Assembly: GCF_036327755.1 (NCBI RefSeq)
Contig: NZ_CP109596.1
Coordinates: 3,224,001 to 3,288,000, forward strand
DNA from: Nocardia sp. NBC_01503
GTDB taxonomy: Bacteria > Actinomycetota > Actinomycetes > Mycobacteriales > Mycobacteriaceae
Length of the DNA: 64,000 nucleotides
Direction: 5' to 3'
Part shown: piece after piece, positions 16,304 to 33,566 of the stretch
Layout: every line of letters starts with the position of its first letter
How positions within the stretch are numbered: the stretch's first letter is position 1
Made by a program: the position numbers and the translations under genes
The notes under the pieces: generated by a model
The model's database searches: none
Told to the model about the DNA's origin: nothing
Seen by the model: only the letters and a program-made list of their open reading frames with translations

Positions 16304-17655
16304 GCAATCCAGAGCGGGTGCTGTTCTGGCGTCGGACCGAGAAGCTGCGCAAGCGGACCATGGGGTTGCTGTTCTTCCTGGTGGTGGCGCTGTTCCTGTG
16401 GTCGACGATCGCCATTTACAACAAGCAGTTCGTCGATACCGTGCGGGTGAATCTGCTGACCGATACCGTCGGCAATGCGCTGACCCGCAATGCCGATGTG
16501 AAGGTCCGCGGCGTGAATGTCGGTGAGGTGCGGTCGAGTTCGTACGACGGCCATCAGGTGACGCTGGACCTGGCGCTGGATCCGGCCAAGGCCGGCAAGA
16601 TTCCGGCCAATGTGACCGCGCGCCTGTTGCCCAAAACCCTCTTCGGTGAGCGCTATGTGGATCTGGTGTGGCCGGAGCAGCCGGACGGCAAATTCCTCAC
16701 CGCGGGGATGACCCTGCACCAGGACACCAGCGGCCATGCCATCGAGGTGAGCCAGCTGCTGGATCATCTGCTGCCGCTGCTGCAGGCGCTGCCGCCGCAG
16801 TACCTGGCCTCCACGCTCGGTGCGATCTCGCAGGCGTTGCAGGGTCAGGGTGCGGAGCTGGGCAAGACCATCGATCGCCTGGACGACATCTTCACCCAGG
16901 TGAATACCGAATTGCCCACGCTGCAGGAGGATTTGAAGAGCTTCGCCGATGTGGCGACGGTGTACTCCGATGCCGCACCGCAATTGGTGGACGCGCTGGA
17001 CAATCTGCGCACCACCAATGCGACCATCGTGCAGAAGCGCCCGGATATCGATCAGATGCTGGCCACTTTGACCCCCAGCTCCTCGGATCTGGCGGACTTC
17101 CTGGTCGCCAACCGCGACAACATCATCGATGTGGCGGCGGATTCGCGGCCCGCGTTGGAGGCGCTGGCCAGGTTCTCGCCCGGCTACACCTGTGCGCTGA
17201 AGAACTTCGCGCAGATGAAGCCGCGCATCGACGAGCTGTTCGGTAAGGGCACCGATCTGCCCGGTTCGCGCGTGACGGTGGAGATCGTCAATCCGCGCGG
17301 CCGCTATGTGCCCAATCAGGATGAGCCGCGCTGGTTCGATCCCCGTGGCGCGCTGTGCATTCCGGAGTATCCGCTGACCGTGGATCCGGGCCAGTACACC
17401 GACGGCTCCGCCAATGACGGCTCCTACCAGGTGCCCAGCCGGACCCCGGGTGATCAGAACATCGGGATCATGCCGTCCCCGCAGTACAAGGTTTTCGGCC
17501 CGCACGCGCCGACCACCGCCGGTTCTCCGCAGGAGCAGCAGACCCTGAACTCGATCTACGGTGCGGCCAATGGCGTCTCGCCGGACCAGGTGCCCAGCTG
17601 GATGTCGCGCATCGCGGCCCCGGCCTTCCGCGGCAGCGAGGTGAGCATTCGATGA
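16300..17655 (+). CDS. MCE family protein A (MlaD domain)
   Basis: A 451-residue Mce protein with a short basic N-terminus, one membrane helix (~residues 22-40), the MlaD/MCE domain (VKVRGVNVGEVRSSSYDG at ~66-83) and a long helical region. It ends in a Pro/Gly-rich tail. Six such proteins form the periplasmic tunnel that delivers lipids to the YrbE permease. The start is uncertain: the ATG at 16300 is coupled by ATGA to the short ORF, while a TTG at 16255 has a well-placed GGAGG and would add 15 residues. Confidence 0.9.
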   Translation: MSNPERVLFWRRTEKLRKRTMGLLFFLVVALFLWSTIAIYNKQFVDTVRVNLLTDTVGNALTRNADVKVRGVNVGEVRSSSYDGHQVTLDLALDPAKAGKIPANVTARLLPKTLFGERYVDLVWPEQPDGKFLTAGMTLHQDTSGHAIEVSQLLDHLLPLLQALPPQYLASTLGAISQALQGQGAELGKTIDRLDDIFTQVNTELPTLQEDLKSFADVATVYSDAAPQLVDALDNLRTTNATIVQKRPDIDQMLATLTPSSSDLADFLVANRDNIIDVAADSRPALEALARFSPGYTCALKNFAQMKPRIDELFGKGTDLPGSRVTVEIVNPRGRYVPNQDEPRWFDPRGALCIPEYPLTVDPGQYTDGSANDGSYQVPSRTPGDQNIGIMPSPQYKVFGPHAPTTAGSPQEQQTLNSIYGAANGVSPDQVPSWMSRIAAPAFRGSEVSIR

Positions 17656-18740
17656 GGGATCTGCTGCGCGGTCTCGGCGGCACGCTGACCAAACTGATCG
17701 TCTTCATTCTGGTGACGGTCTTCGCCACCGGCGTGCTGGCGCTGACCATCGCCAATTACGGTGGCGGCGGTACCAAGTTCAATGCCCGGTTCACCGATGT
17801 GACGTCGTTGAATCCGGGTGACGAGGTGCGTATCGCGGGTGTGCGCGTCGGCAAGGTGACCAAGGTGTCCATTGTCGACAAGCGGCTGGCGAATGTGGAG
17901 TTCGAGGTCACCGACCGCAATTGGCTGCCCGCCTCCACCACCGCGGCGATCAAGTACCGGAACCTGGTGGGACAGCGGTACATCGCGCTGGAGCAGGGTG
18001 CGGGGGAGCAGGGTCGCAAGCTCAACAAGGGCGCGACGATTCCGCTCGAGCGCACCAAGCCCGCGCTGAATCTGACCGAGCTGTTCAACGGTTTCCGGCC
18101 GCTGTTCCAGACGCTCACCCCGGATGATGTGAACAAGCTGTCCTACAACATCATTCAGGTGTTCCAGGGCGAGAAGGGCACCATCACCGATCTGGTCGCC
18201 AATACCGCCGCGCTGACCAACAAAATCGCCGACAAGGATGCCGTCATCGGTTCGGTGATCACCAATCTCAATGCCATTCTGGCCGCGGTGAATGAGCACG
18301 ACGGCCAGTTGGATCAGCTGATCGTCAATACCGAGGCGCTGGTCACCGGTTTGAACGCCGAGCGCGGCACCATCGGCTCCGCGGTCACCTCGCTGGGCAA
18401 TCTGGCCTCGGCCACCGCCGATCTGCTGGTGCCGGTGCGGCCGAATCTGCAGGGCGCGATCGCGGGTCTGAACCAGTTGACCGGCACGCTCAACGATCGC
18501 TCCGACGAGGTCAACGAGGGTCTGACGAATCTGCCGATCAAGATGGACAAATTGGGTCGGGCCGCGAGCTACGGCTCCTGGTTCCAGTTCTATCTGTGCG
18601 GTATCGACATTGTGGCCGGGCCGGGTACGGCCGACGCGCCGCAGCTGAATCTGCCCGCGGCGATTCAGAACATGCCGACCGTCAATCAGCCGATCTATAC
18701 GAATCCGGCTCCGCGCTGCCATGGGAAGGGAGGCCGCTGA
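17652..18740 (+). CDS. MCE family protein B
   Basis: A 362-residue Mce protein with a membrane helix (~12-34), the MlaD domain including DEVRIAGVRVGKVTKVSIV (~57-75) and KYRNLVGQRYIAL, then a helical region of repeated ~20-residue segments (NTAALTNKIADKDAVIGSVI). The ATGA overlap with mceA and TGATG overlap with mceC show tight coupling. It is one of six subunits of the envelope-spanning tunnel. Confidence 0.92.
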   Translation: MRDLLRGLGGTLTKLIVFILVTVFATGVLALTIANYGGGGTKFNARFTDVTSLNPGDEVRIAGVRVGKVTKVSIVDKRLANVEFEVTDRNWLPASTTAAIKYRNLVGQRYIALEQGAGEQGRKLNKGATIPLERTKPALNLTELFNGFRPLFQTLTPDDVNKLSYNIIQVFQGEKGTITDLVANTAALTNKIADKDAVIGSVITNLNAILAAVNEHDGQLDQLIVNTEALVTGLNAERGTIGSAVTSLGNLASATADLLVPVRPNLQGAIAGLNQLTGTLNDRSDEVNEGLTNLPIKMDKLGRAASYGSWFQFYLCGIDIVAGPGTADAPQLNLPAAIQNMPTVNQPIYTNPAPRCHGKGGR

Positions 18741-19747
18741 TGGACGATCGGGTAGTGCTCGGTAAGCGCAGTCCGGCGTTCATGGGCGGACTGGGCCTGG
18801 TCTTGGTGCTGTTGGTGACCATGTCCGCGTTCAGCCTGGACAAATTGCCGATTCTGGGCGCGGGGACGAAGTACACCGCCGAATTCTCCGAGGCCGCCGG
18901 GCTGAAGAAGGGCAATGAGGTTCGCATCGCCGGTGTGAAGGTCGGTTCGGTGCAGGATGTGCGCCTGGCCGGCGACCGGGTGTTGGTGGACTTCCGCACC
19001 CAGGACGCCTGGATCGGCAATGAGACCACCGCGTCCATCCAGATCAAGACGCTGCTCGGGCAGAAGTATCTGGCGCTGGACCCCAAGGGCTCCGATGCGG
19101 CGGATCCGGCCAAGGATATTCCGTTGTCCCGCACGGTCTCCCCGTACGACGTGGTGGACGCGTTCAGCGATGCCGCCGCCGATATCGAGGACACCAAGAC
19201 CGATCAGCTGGCGCAGAGCTTCCGGGTGCTCTCGGAGGCCTTCTCCGGCACGCCGGCTGATATCCGCGGTTCCATCGACGGTGTCGCCCGGCTCTCGGAG
19301 ACCCTGGCCAAGCGCGACGATCAGCTCAAGAAGCTGTTCGGCGCGACCAAGAAGACCACCCAGGTGCTCGCCGATCGCAATGCCGAGTTCGAGCGGCTGA
19401 TCGGCAATGGCGGACAGCTGCTCGCCGAGCTGAATGTGCGCCAGCAGTCCATCGCGCAGTTGCTCACCGGCGCGAAAACCATTGCGGCGGAGCTGACCGC
19501 GCTGGTGCACGACAACGAGGAGCAGATCGGCCCCGCGCTGACCAACCTCAACAAGACCATCGACTTGCTCAACGCCCACCAGGCCGATATCTCCAAGACG
19601 CTGACGCTGGCGGCCCCGTTCTACGGGCTGTACGCGAATGTGCTCGGCACCGGCCGCTGGTTCGACGCGGTGATCACCAACCTGATCCCGCCCGCCCTGC
19701 CCGATGTGCCGGGTGACCGGGCGCCGATCCGAAAGATGGGAGGCTAG
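18740..19747 (+). CDS. MCE family protein C
   Basis: A 335-residue Mce protein, starting at the ATG at 18740 inside TGATG. A membrane helix (~15-33) is followed by the MlaD domain (NEVRIAGVKVGSVQDVRLAG; IKTLLGQKYLALDPKG) and a helical tunnel region. The frame is open upstream inside mceB, but this start matches the family length and the coupled overlap. It lies 2 bases before mceD. Confidence 0.92.
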   Translation: MDDRVVLGKRSPAFMGGLGLVLVLLVTMSAFSLDKLPILGAGTKYTAEFSEAAGLKKGNEVRIAGVKVGSVQDVRLAGDRVLVDFRTQDAWIGNETTASIQIKTLLGQKYLALDPKGSDAADPAKDIPLSRTVSPYDVVDAFSDAAADIEDTKTDQLAQSFRVLSEAFSGTPADIRGSIDGVARLSETLAKRDDQLKKLFGATKKTTQVLADRNAEFERLIGNGGQLLAELNVRQQSIAQLLTGAKTIAAELTALVHDNEEQIGPALTNLNKTIDLLNAHQADISKTLTLAAPFYGLYANVLGTGRWFDAVITNLIPPALPDVPGDRAPIRKMGG

Positions 19748-19749
19748 CA

Positions 19750-21006
19750 ATGTCGAATCCGCTGACCGCCCTGAAGGCGTCCAGTGCCAAGAGCAAGGTC
19801 ATCGCCGGAGTCGCGGTGCTGGCCGTGCTCGCAGCCGGACTGGCCTGGTGGGGGCTGGACAAGCTCAACACCACCACCATCACCGCCTACTTCGACAAGT
19901 CCGTCGGCATCTACGAGGGTTCGGACGTCCGCATCCTCGGCGTGCCCGTCGGCAAGGTCGCCTCGGTGACGCCGGAGGGCGAACAGGTCAAGGTCGTGCT
20001 GAACGTCGACCGCAAATACGACGTACCCGCCGATGCCAAGGCCGCGCAGATCACCCCCTCGGTGGTCTCGGACCGGTACATCCAGCTCGCGCCCGCGTAC
20101 AAGGGCGGACCCAAGATGGCGCGCAATGCGACCATCCCCAAGGACCGCACCGCCACCCCGGTCGAGGTGGACCGGCTGTACAAGAGCATCACCGAACTCT
20201 CCGATGCCCTCGGCCCCAACGGCGCGAACAAGGACGGCGCGGTGAACGAGCTCGCTCGCACCGCCGCGCAGAACCTCGCGGGCAATGGCGACGCGCTCGC
20301 CAACAGCTTCACGCAGCTTTCCAAAGCCGCTGCGGCGCTGTCGGATTCACGGACCGACATCTTCGATACCGTGAAGAACCTGCAGGTGTTCGTGCAGATG
20401 CTCGGCGATAACGACGCGCAGGTGCGCACCTTCAATTCGCAGCTGTCGTCGCTGGCCGGCTTCCTCTCCGATGAGCGCCGCGATCTCGGTGACGCGCTCA
20501 ATCTGCTCTCGGTCGCGCTCGGCGATGTGGCCCGATTCGTGGACAACAATCGGGAACTGGTGCAGAACAACGCCGATGCGCTGACCTCGCTCACCAAGAC
20601 CCTCGCCGATCAGCGCGATGATCTGGCCAAGGCGCTGCCGCTGATTCCGACCGCGCTGAGCAATCTGATCAATGTCCACAACGGTGAGACCGGCACCCTG
20701 GATATGCGGCCCAACTTCACCGATCTGCAGAACCCGTTCGGGGTGATCTGCAAGATGCTGGATCTGGGCAAACTGCGGCCGGGTGATCCCAAGTTCGATG
20801 CCATCTCGCGTCAGCTCAAGCCGATTCTGGACAACTGCACCACGATCACCGATCAGCTCACCGCCGGTGTGAAGACGCCGTCGCTGGTGCTGCCGTTCGG
20901 CATCCTCGGCGCGGATAACGAGCAGCGCAATGTGGTGCCCGGCACGGTGCCCGGTGTGCCGTCCGATCAGCAGCCGCCGTCACAGCAGGAGGGTGGACAG
21001 CGATGA
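19750..21006 (+). CDS. MCE family protein D
   Basis: A 418-residue Mce protein with a membrane helix (~16-35), the MlaD domain (SDVRILGVPVGKVASVTPEG; VVSDRYIQLAPAY), a long helical region and a Pro/Gln-rich end. AGGAGG is not perfect upstream, but GGGAGGC lies 3-9 bases before the ATG. Its stop overlaps mceE as ATGA. It belongs to the hexameric set A-F of this operon. Confidence 0.92.
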   Translation: MSNPLTALKASSAKSKVIAGVAVLAVLAAGLAWWGLDKLNTTTITAYFDKSVGIYEGSDVRILGVPVGKVASVTPEGEQVKVVLNVDRKYDVPADAKAAQITPSVVSDRYIQLAPAYKGGPKMARNATIPKDRTATPVEVDRLYKSITELSDALGPNGANKDGAVNELARTAAQNLAGNGDALANSFTQLSKAAAALSDSRTDIFDTVKNLQVFVQMLGDNDAQVRTFNSQLSSLAGFLSDERRDLGDALNLLSVALGDVARFVDNNRELVQNNADALTSLTKTLADQRDDLAKALPLIPTALSNLINVHNGETGTLDMRPNFTDLQNPFGVICKMLDLGKLRPGDPKFDAISRQLKPILDNCTTITDQLTAGVKTPSLVLPFGILGADNEQRNVVPGTVPGVPSDQQPPSQQEGGQR

Positions 21007-22223
21007 GCCGCAAGCGTTTTCGCACCGCTGCCGTGGCCGCCGCGCTCGGCACGGTGACCGTGGTGGCCGCGGGCTGCGGTGGCAATGGCGCGTTCAGCGT
21101 GCCGCTGCCCGGTGGTCCGAGCGTCGGTGACCATCCGATGCATCTGGATATCCGCTTCTCCGATGTGCTGGATCTGGTACCGCAGTCGACCGTGAAGGTC
21201 GACGGTGTGGCCGTGGGCCGGGTCGACAAGATCGAACTCGCCCCGGACGGCTGGACCGCCAGCATCAAGGCCGTGGTGAACTCGGATGTGAACCTGCCCG
21301 CCAATGCTCGCGCGGAGGTCAAGCAGTCCAATCTGCTCGGCGAGAAATTCGTCGAATTGTCCGCTCCCGCAAACAATCCCGATCCGGCGCGGCTGAAGGA
21401 CGGCTCGACCATCAAGGTCGAGAACACCCGCACCGCCACCGAGGTGGAGCAGGTGCTCGGCGCACTCTCACTGCTGCTCAACGGCGGTGGCGTGGCGCAG
21501 TTGCAGCCCATCGTGGTGGAGCTGAACAAGGCCCTCGACGGTCGCGACGGCAAGGTGCGCTCACTGCTGGAGCAGGCCAATACCCTCATCGACGGGCTGA
21601 ACAAGCAGGTCGACGACATCACCCGGGCGCTGGACGGGCTCGATACGCTCTCCACCCGGGTCGGCCGGCAGACCGAGCAGATCGGCAAGATCCTCGATGA
21701 GCTGCCGCAGGGCGTCAAGATCCTCAATGAGCAACGGCCACAACTGATCGCGCTGCTCACCCAGCTGGATCGGGTGGGCCAGGCCGGTTTCGACGTGCTG
21801 GATCACTCCAAGGACAATCTGATCACCGATCTCAGCTCGTTGCGGCCCACGCTGCAGGAGCTCGGTAAGTCCGCGGGCGATCTGGTGACCGCGTTCCCGC
21901 TCATCCCGACCTACCCGTTCCCGGACGAGGCGATCAAGTCCGCCTTCGGCGGTCAGGTCAACACCTGGCTGTCGGTGGACCTCGAGGTCGGCACCCTGCT
22001 GTCGAATCTCGGTGTGGGCAAACCGGATCCGGTGTACATCCCGCCGCAGGGGCGACAGGTGAACGTGGACCCGACCAACCCGTACTACAACGGCAACGGT
22101 CCGCGCGGTGGCTGGCCCACCGTCTCACTGCTGCCGCTGCCGCCCACCGTGATGCCCGCGGTCGCGCTGCCCAACGATCCGCTGGGATCGATCCTGCAAC
22201 AGCTGGGAGTGGGTCCGCGATGA
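21003..22223 (+). CDS. MCE family protein E, lipoprotein
   Basis: A 406-residue Mce protein that has a lipoprotein signal instead of a plain anchor: lipobox VAAGC with the lipidated Cys at residue 25. The MlaD domain follows (STVKVDGVAVGRVDKIELAP; KQSNLLGEKFVEL). Position five of mce operons is the usual lipoprotein slot (as LprK/LprN in M. tuberculosis). The C-terminal ~90 residues are Pro-rich. It overlaps both neighbours by ATGA. Confidence 0.93.
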   Translation: MSRKRFRTAAVAAALGTVTVVAAGCGGNGAFSVPLPGGPSVGDHPMHLDIRFSDVLDLVPQSTVKVDGVAVGRVDKIELAPDGWTASIKAVVNSDVNLPANARAEVKQSNLLGEKFVELSAPANNPDPARLKDGSTIKVENTRTATEVEQVLGALSLLLNGGGVAQLQPIVVELNKALDGRDGKVRSLLEQANTLIDGLNKQVDDITRALDGLDTLSTRVGRQTEQIGKILDELPQGVKILNEQRPQLIALLTQLDRVGQAGFDVLDHSKDNLITDLSSLRPTLQELGKSAGDLVTAFPLIPTYPFPDEAIKSAFGGQVNTWLSVDLEVGTLLSNLGVGKPDPVYIPPQGRQVNVDPTNPYYNGNGPRGGWPTVSLLPLPPTVMPAVALPNDPLGSILQQLGVGPR

Positions 22224-23482
22224 GCCGTCTGGTACGTAATCAGCTGATCCTGTTCGTGATCATCGCCGTGCTCGGTGTCGCCTTCGTCGGCGCGAAGTAC
22301 GTGCGGCTGAACAATATGCTCGGCTTCGGGCTCTACAAGGTCACCCTGCAGATCGACGACACCGATAAGCAGGCGGCGGGCACCGGCAACCTGTCCAAGG
22401 GCGCGGAGGTCACCTACCGCGGTGTCCCCGTCGGCCGGGTCGGCGATCTCGACATCACCCCCGACGGCGTGGTCATCACCCTGGAGATGGACTCGGGTAA
22501 GCCGAAGGTCCCCGCCAGCGCCAAGGCGATCATCGCCGACCGCTCCGCCATCGGCGAGCAGTATGTGGATCTGCAGCCCACCAACAATGGCGCGCCCTAC
22601 CTGAAGGACGGCTCGATCATCACCGGTGCGGTACTGCCGCTGCCGGTGGAGACCCTGCTCGCCAGCGTCGACCACTTCGCCCAGACCACCGACCTGGCGG
22701 CGCTCAGCACCGCCGTCACCGAATTGGGTAAAGCCTTCGACGGCAAGGGCAATGACCTCAAGGTGCTGGTGGACTCGCTCAACAAGTTCACCACCACCGG
22801 TGTGGAGAACCTGCCGCAGACCATCGCGCTGATCCGCGAGGCGCGCGGAGTGCTCGCCACCCAATCCGAGCAGGGCCCGGCCATCCTGAACTTCAGCGAC
22901 GGTCTGGACAAGCTCACCGAGCAGCTGCGCTCGAGCGATCCGGATATCCGGCGGCTCATCGGCACCAGCACCAGCGCGGGCGATCAGCTGCAGAAGCTGC
23001 TGCAGGAGAGCGGTCCGGCCCTGACCCAGGACCTGACCAATCTGCGCACCCTGCTGCTGACCATCTCGCCCAAGTTCTACGCGCTCGGACCGGTGCTGCA
23101 GATGCTGCCGCTGCTGTCCATCGGCGCATCGGCGACCGCACCCGGTGACGGCACCACCCACTTCGGACTGGTGCTCGAGACCAACAATCCGCCGCCGTGC
23201 ACCATCGGTTACGAGGGTACGCAGGCCATCATCGACCAGATGAAGGCGCAGAACCCGAATTTCGATGATTCGCGCGACGACTTCCCGTTCAACACCGAGG
23301 CGAAATGCATTGCGCCGCAAGGCAGTGAGTCCGCCGTCCGCGGTGGCGCGCGCGCCGAACTGGCCGACCCCAGCGTCGCCCAGCCGTGGGACGACAAGCC
23401 CAAGTACGACCCGGAGAAGCTCAATCTGAATCCGGTCGCCAATCAGTTGGCCACGCTCATGGGCGTGACCACCAAGCGGTGA
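22220..23482 (+). CDS. MCE family protein F
   Basis: A 420-residue Mce protein with a membrane helix (~8-26), the MlaD domain (AEVTYRGVPVGRVGDLDITP; DRSAIGEQYVDLQP), helical repeats and a C-terminal part with two Cys (PPPCTIGYEG, EAKCIAP) common in MceF. It completes the A-F set. A 138-base gap with no gene follows, before the Mce-associated proteins. Confidence 0.92.
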   Translation: MSRLVRNQLILFVIIAVLGVAFVGAKYVRLNNMLGFGLYKVTLQIDDTDKQAAGTGNLSKGAEVTYRGVPVGRVGDLDITPDGVVITLEMDSGKPKVPASAKAIIADRSAIGEQYVDLQPTNNGAPYLKDGSIITGAVLPLPVETLLASVDHFAQTTDLAALSTAVTELGKAFDGKGNDLKVLVDSLNKFTTTGVENLPQTIALIREARGVLATQSEQGPAILNFSDGLDKLTEQLRSSDPDIRRLIGTSTSAGDQLQKLLQESGPALTQDLTNLRTLLLTISPKFYALGPVLQMLPLLSIGASATAPGDGTTHFGLVLETNNPPPCTIGYEGTQAIIDQMKAQNPNFDDSRDDFPFNTEAKCIAPQGSESAVRGGARAELADPSVAQPWDDKPKYDPEKLNLNPVANQLATLMGVTTKR

Positions 23483-23620
23483 CGCGCCCCGCCGGAACTC
23501 GGCAGCGCGTCCCATCGAGCACGGTTCCGTGCGCCGTCGAACCCCGATGGCGCACGCTTCCGGCGTGGTAATGCGCACAGCCGACGTGGTTCGGCGCGGA
23601 GAGGAAAGTATGGTGGCGGC

Positions 23621-24493
23621 GTGAGCCAGCAAAAGGACAGCAACCAGGGTGAGGCCCTCGACGAGCCGGTCGGCGAACCGGTGGACGAGACCACCCTGGA
23701 GTCGAGCTCCCCAGCTGACTCCGCGCCGGAGGCACCGGCCGATCCCGTCGTCCTCGACGAGTCCGGCGATACGGCCACCGCCGATTCCGCCGATACGGTG
23801 GCGCTCGGCAAATCCGGCGACGCACCCGCAAAGGTCCGCAAGGCTCGCGAATCTGCCGCTGCCGCAACGAGTTCCGATCCGTCCGGGGCCGGTTCGGCCG
23901 CGCCGGTGAGCACTCCGCGGCAGATCGTCACCATCGCCTCGATCGCCCTACTGGTCGTGGCCGCGGTCGCCGCGGCCTGGTTCGGCGGCAGCTGGATCGT
24001 CGGCGGACTCATGCGCGACAAACCGCGCGCCGAGGCCCGTGACGCCGCCCTGGCTGCGGCCCAGCAAGCCGCCATCAACATCACCTCGATGAACCTGAGC
24101 GATATCGACGGTTCGCTGGCCCTGGCCCGCTCCTCGATGACCGGCGACCTGCTGGACGCCTCCACCAAGAACGACGCGCAGATCAAGAAGACCGCCACCG
24201 ACTCGAATGTGAACACCACCTCGAAGGTCGTCGGCGGCGCGATCACCGAGCTCAACTCCGAGCGCGATCAGGCCGGCGCCCTGGTGGTCCTGGAGGTGAC
24301 CGAATCGGGTGCGGGCAAGCCCGCCAGTCGCCTGCGCTACACCTGGTCGCTGGATGTGGTGCTGAAGGACGGGGTGTGGAAAGCCGATCAGGTGCAGCAG
24401 GTGGCCGATCCGGTCACCATCGGCAGCGCCGCCCCGGCCCAGCAGGCCCCCGCCGACCCGACCACGCAGCCCGCACCGCAGCCGGGTAACTAG
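23621..24493 (+). CDS. Mce-associated membrane protein 1
   Basis: A 290-residue protein with an acidic, disordered N-terminal ~100 residues, one membrane helix (~103-127) and an extracytoplasmic domain of ~150 residues (AALAAAQQAAINITSMNLSD, DVVLKDGVWKADQVQQV). This is the architecture of the Mas proteins encoded after mce operons, which are thought to stabilise or accompany the Mce complex. A Pro/Gln-rich tail follows. The start is a GTG at 23621. The next gene begins 12 bases after the stop. Confidence 0.85.
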   Translation: MSQQKDSNQGEALDEPVGEPVDETTLESSSPADSAPEAPADPVVLDESGDTATADSADTVALGKSGDAPAKVRKARESAAAATSSDPSGAGSAAPVSTPRQIVTIASIALLVVAAVAAAWFGGSWIVGGLMRDKPRAEARDAALAAAQQAAINITSMNLSDIDGSLALARSSMTGDLLDASTKNDAQIKKTATDSNVNTTSKVVGGAITELNSERDQAGALVVLEVTESGAGKPASRLRYTWSLDVVLKDGVWKADQVQQVADPVTIGSAAPAQQAPADPTTQPAPQPGN

Positions 24494-24505
24494 GAGACCG
24501 CGATC

Positions 24506-25243
24506 ATGGCAAATCGACGCCCCGTCAATCGCGTCAGCTCCAAGCGCCGCCCGGCGGCCCAGCGCAGCAGCGGCGCCCGCACCACCGCCGCCGATCTGCG
24601 CGAGACCGAATCATCGCGCGGCGCAACGGGTTCCAAGCGTGACACCGGCGCCCGTGGCACCGCCCGCACCGGGGCCCAGCGCGGCCCCAGCCTGTCGAAG
24701 AACCAGCCCGAGCGGTCCAAGCGCCCGGCGGCCCGTCCCGGCGATTTCTGGCGCACCTGGCGGGTCGCGATCATCTGCGGCACCGCGGCGGTGCTGCTGG
24801 CCGCCCTGGCCATCGTCGGCGCGGTGCGCCCCGGTGTGGACGACGGCAACAAGGCCTATGTGGACAACGCCACCACCGATCAGGTGAAGGCCGCCGCCCG
24901 CGACGCGCTGACCACGATCTACGGCTACAACGCCAAGGACATCGACAAGTTCCGCGATACCGCCCGCGCGGTCATGACCGGCAAGATGCTCGAAGAGTTC
25001 GACAAGGACAAACTGCTCGACACCGGCATCGACGCGATCAAGCAGACCCAGACCGACACCAAGGCCACCGCCGACCCCATCGGCGTGACGCTGCTCACCG
25101 GCGATCGGGCGGAACTGCTGGTCAACCTGAGTATCGCCGCCATCAAGGACGGTAAGCCGCAGCCGCTGGCGGCCGGTCCGATCGTGCTGCACATGCAGAA
25201 GGTGGGCGGCAAATGGCTGGCCTCGGAGATCGCCGACCGCTGA
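24506..25243 (+). CDS. Mce-associated membrane protein 2
   Basis: A 245-residue paralogue of the preceding protein, but with a strongly basic N-terminus (~85 residues rich in Arg, Ser and Ala), one membrane helix (~86-107) and a similar domain outside (DQVKAAARDALTTIYGYNAKDID, GKWLASEIADR). It is co-transcribed with protein 1 and followed by a strong terminator, so it probably ends the mce operon. Confidence 0.85.
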   Translation: MANRRPVNRVSSKRRPAAQRSSGARTTAADLRETESSRGATGSKRDTGARGTARTGAQRGPSLSKNQPERSKRPAARPGDFWRTWRVAIICGTAAVLLAALAIVGAVRPGVDDGNKAYVDNATTDQVKAAARDALTTIYGYNAKDIDKFRDTARAVMTGKMLEEFDKDKLLDTGIDAIKQTQTDTKATADPIGVTLLTGDRAELLVNLSIAAIKDGKPQPLAAGPIVLHMQKVGGKWLASEIADR

Positions 25244-25274
25244 TCCGACCCGCCGTCCCCCGGGACATTCCCGA

Positions 25275-25303
25275 CCGCAGGCCCCGATTTTCGGGGCCTG
25301 CGG
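25275..25303 (+). terminator. Intrinsic terminator of the mce operon
   Basis: CCGCAGGCCCCGA (25275-25287) pairs perfectly with TCGGGGCCTGCGG (25291-25303) around TTT, and is followed by CGTTCTC. Confidence 0.88.
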
Positions 25304-25880
25304 CGTTCTCCGGGCACTCATTGCGCGACGTCGCCGGGTGATCTTGTACTGGGGCAGGGGATCTCGCGGTTTGTCAACTTCTCGCGCCACTTGACGAGTT
25401 TCGTCCGACCCGTCACGCTATTCACAACAGCGGCGGCTGTCACAGGGGAATCAGACGCCGGCAGGGTGCTCGAGGAACGCAGCCAGCGGACACCGAGCCC
25501 GGTCGGCAGATGGTGTGACAGCCTCGCTCAGCGGTACCCGATCTCACCGCCGTGCGGTGTTCGATTCGGCCCGCGACGCGGTCTTCACCCGTAGCGATGC
25601 GGTGTGATCACCACCGCGACACGCTTCGGCGCGTTAGCCCTCCGGGGTTCACCACGGGTGGTACTTTGACACCCCCGTAGGTTTGGGTGTAGTTTTGGAC
25701 GTTGCGCTGGCTGCCTCCTGTCCATACCTCGATCGCATCGACGAAAGTTCCACCTTCCGGTGTTACTTCCGCTGTTTGCTGTTCGGGTTTCGTTCGGGTT
25801 GTAACCAGCGGAATTCGTAGCAGACAAGCGACGGTCGCGGACCACCACGCGACGCGCGTGAGGTGCTGGAAGGACGCATC
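25304..25880 (+). promoter_or_regulatory. rpoB upstream region with candidate promoter
   Basis: This stretch between the mce terminator and rpoB holds no plausible gene. TTGACA at 25666-25671 and TAGTTT at 25690-25695, separated by 18 bases, form the best promoter candidate and give a leader of ~180 bases. GGAAGGA at 25868-25874 is the rpoB ribosome binding site. Long untranslated leaders before rpoB are usual in actinobacteria. No leader motif was recognised. Confidence 0.5.
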
Positions 25881-29348
<3,468 letters not shown>

Positions 29349-29453
29349 GAGCGATCGGTCCGGGAAGGCCGCTCAGCATGTGAAAAGCCTTCCCGGGCAA
29401 CGGATTTAGCGACTTTTGCTCATACTCAACCCGAACAGGGGAAAGGAAGTTAC

Positions 29454-33407
<3,954 letters not shown>

Positions 33408-33426
33408 AGCTCTAGTAGGGCAAAAC

Positions 33427-33466
33427 CATTCGGCCCCCGCTCCTTCCGAGGAGTGGGGGCCGAATG
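33427..33466 (+). terminator. Intrinsic terminator of rpoBC
   Basis: An 18-bp stem with one G-T pair, CATTCGGCCCCCGCTCCT (33427-33444) and AGGAGTGGGGGCCGAATG (33449-33466), with a 4-base loop, followed by CGTTTCGG. Confidence 0.92.
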
Positions 33467-33566
33467 CGTTTCGGGTTCAAGTTCCCAGTCGGTAGTGATC
33501 CGTTCGGATCGGATTGGCTCTGGGGACTGTCAAGTAATGAACTCGCCAACGGGCTACCCTGCTCAT

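Noticed and set aside
13496..25243. Possible horizontally acquired island
   Set aside because: Base composition and codon use match the neighbouring core genes, there are no integrase, tRNA-end repeats or transposases, and the position near mkl-rpoB is conserved in the order.
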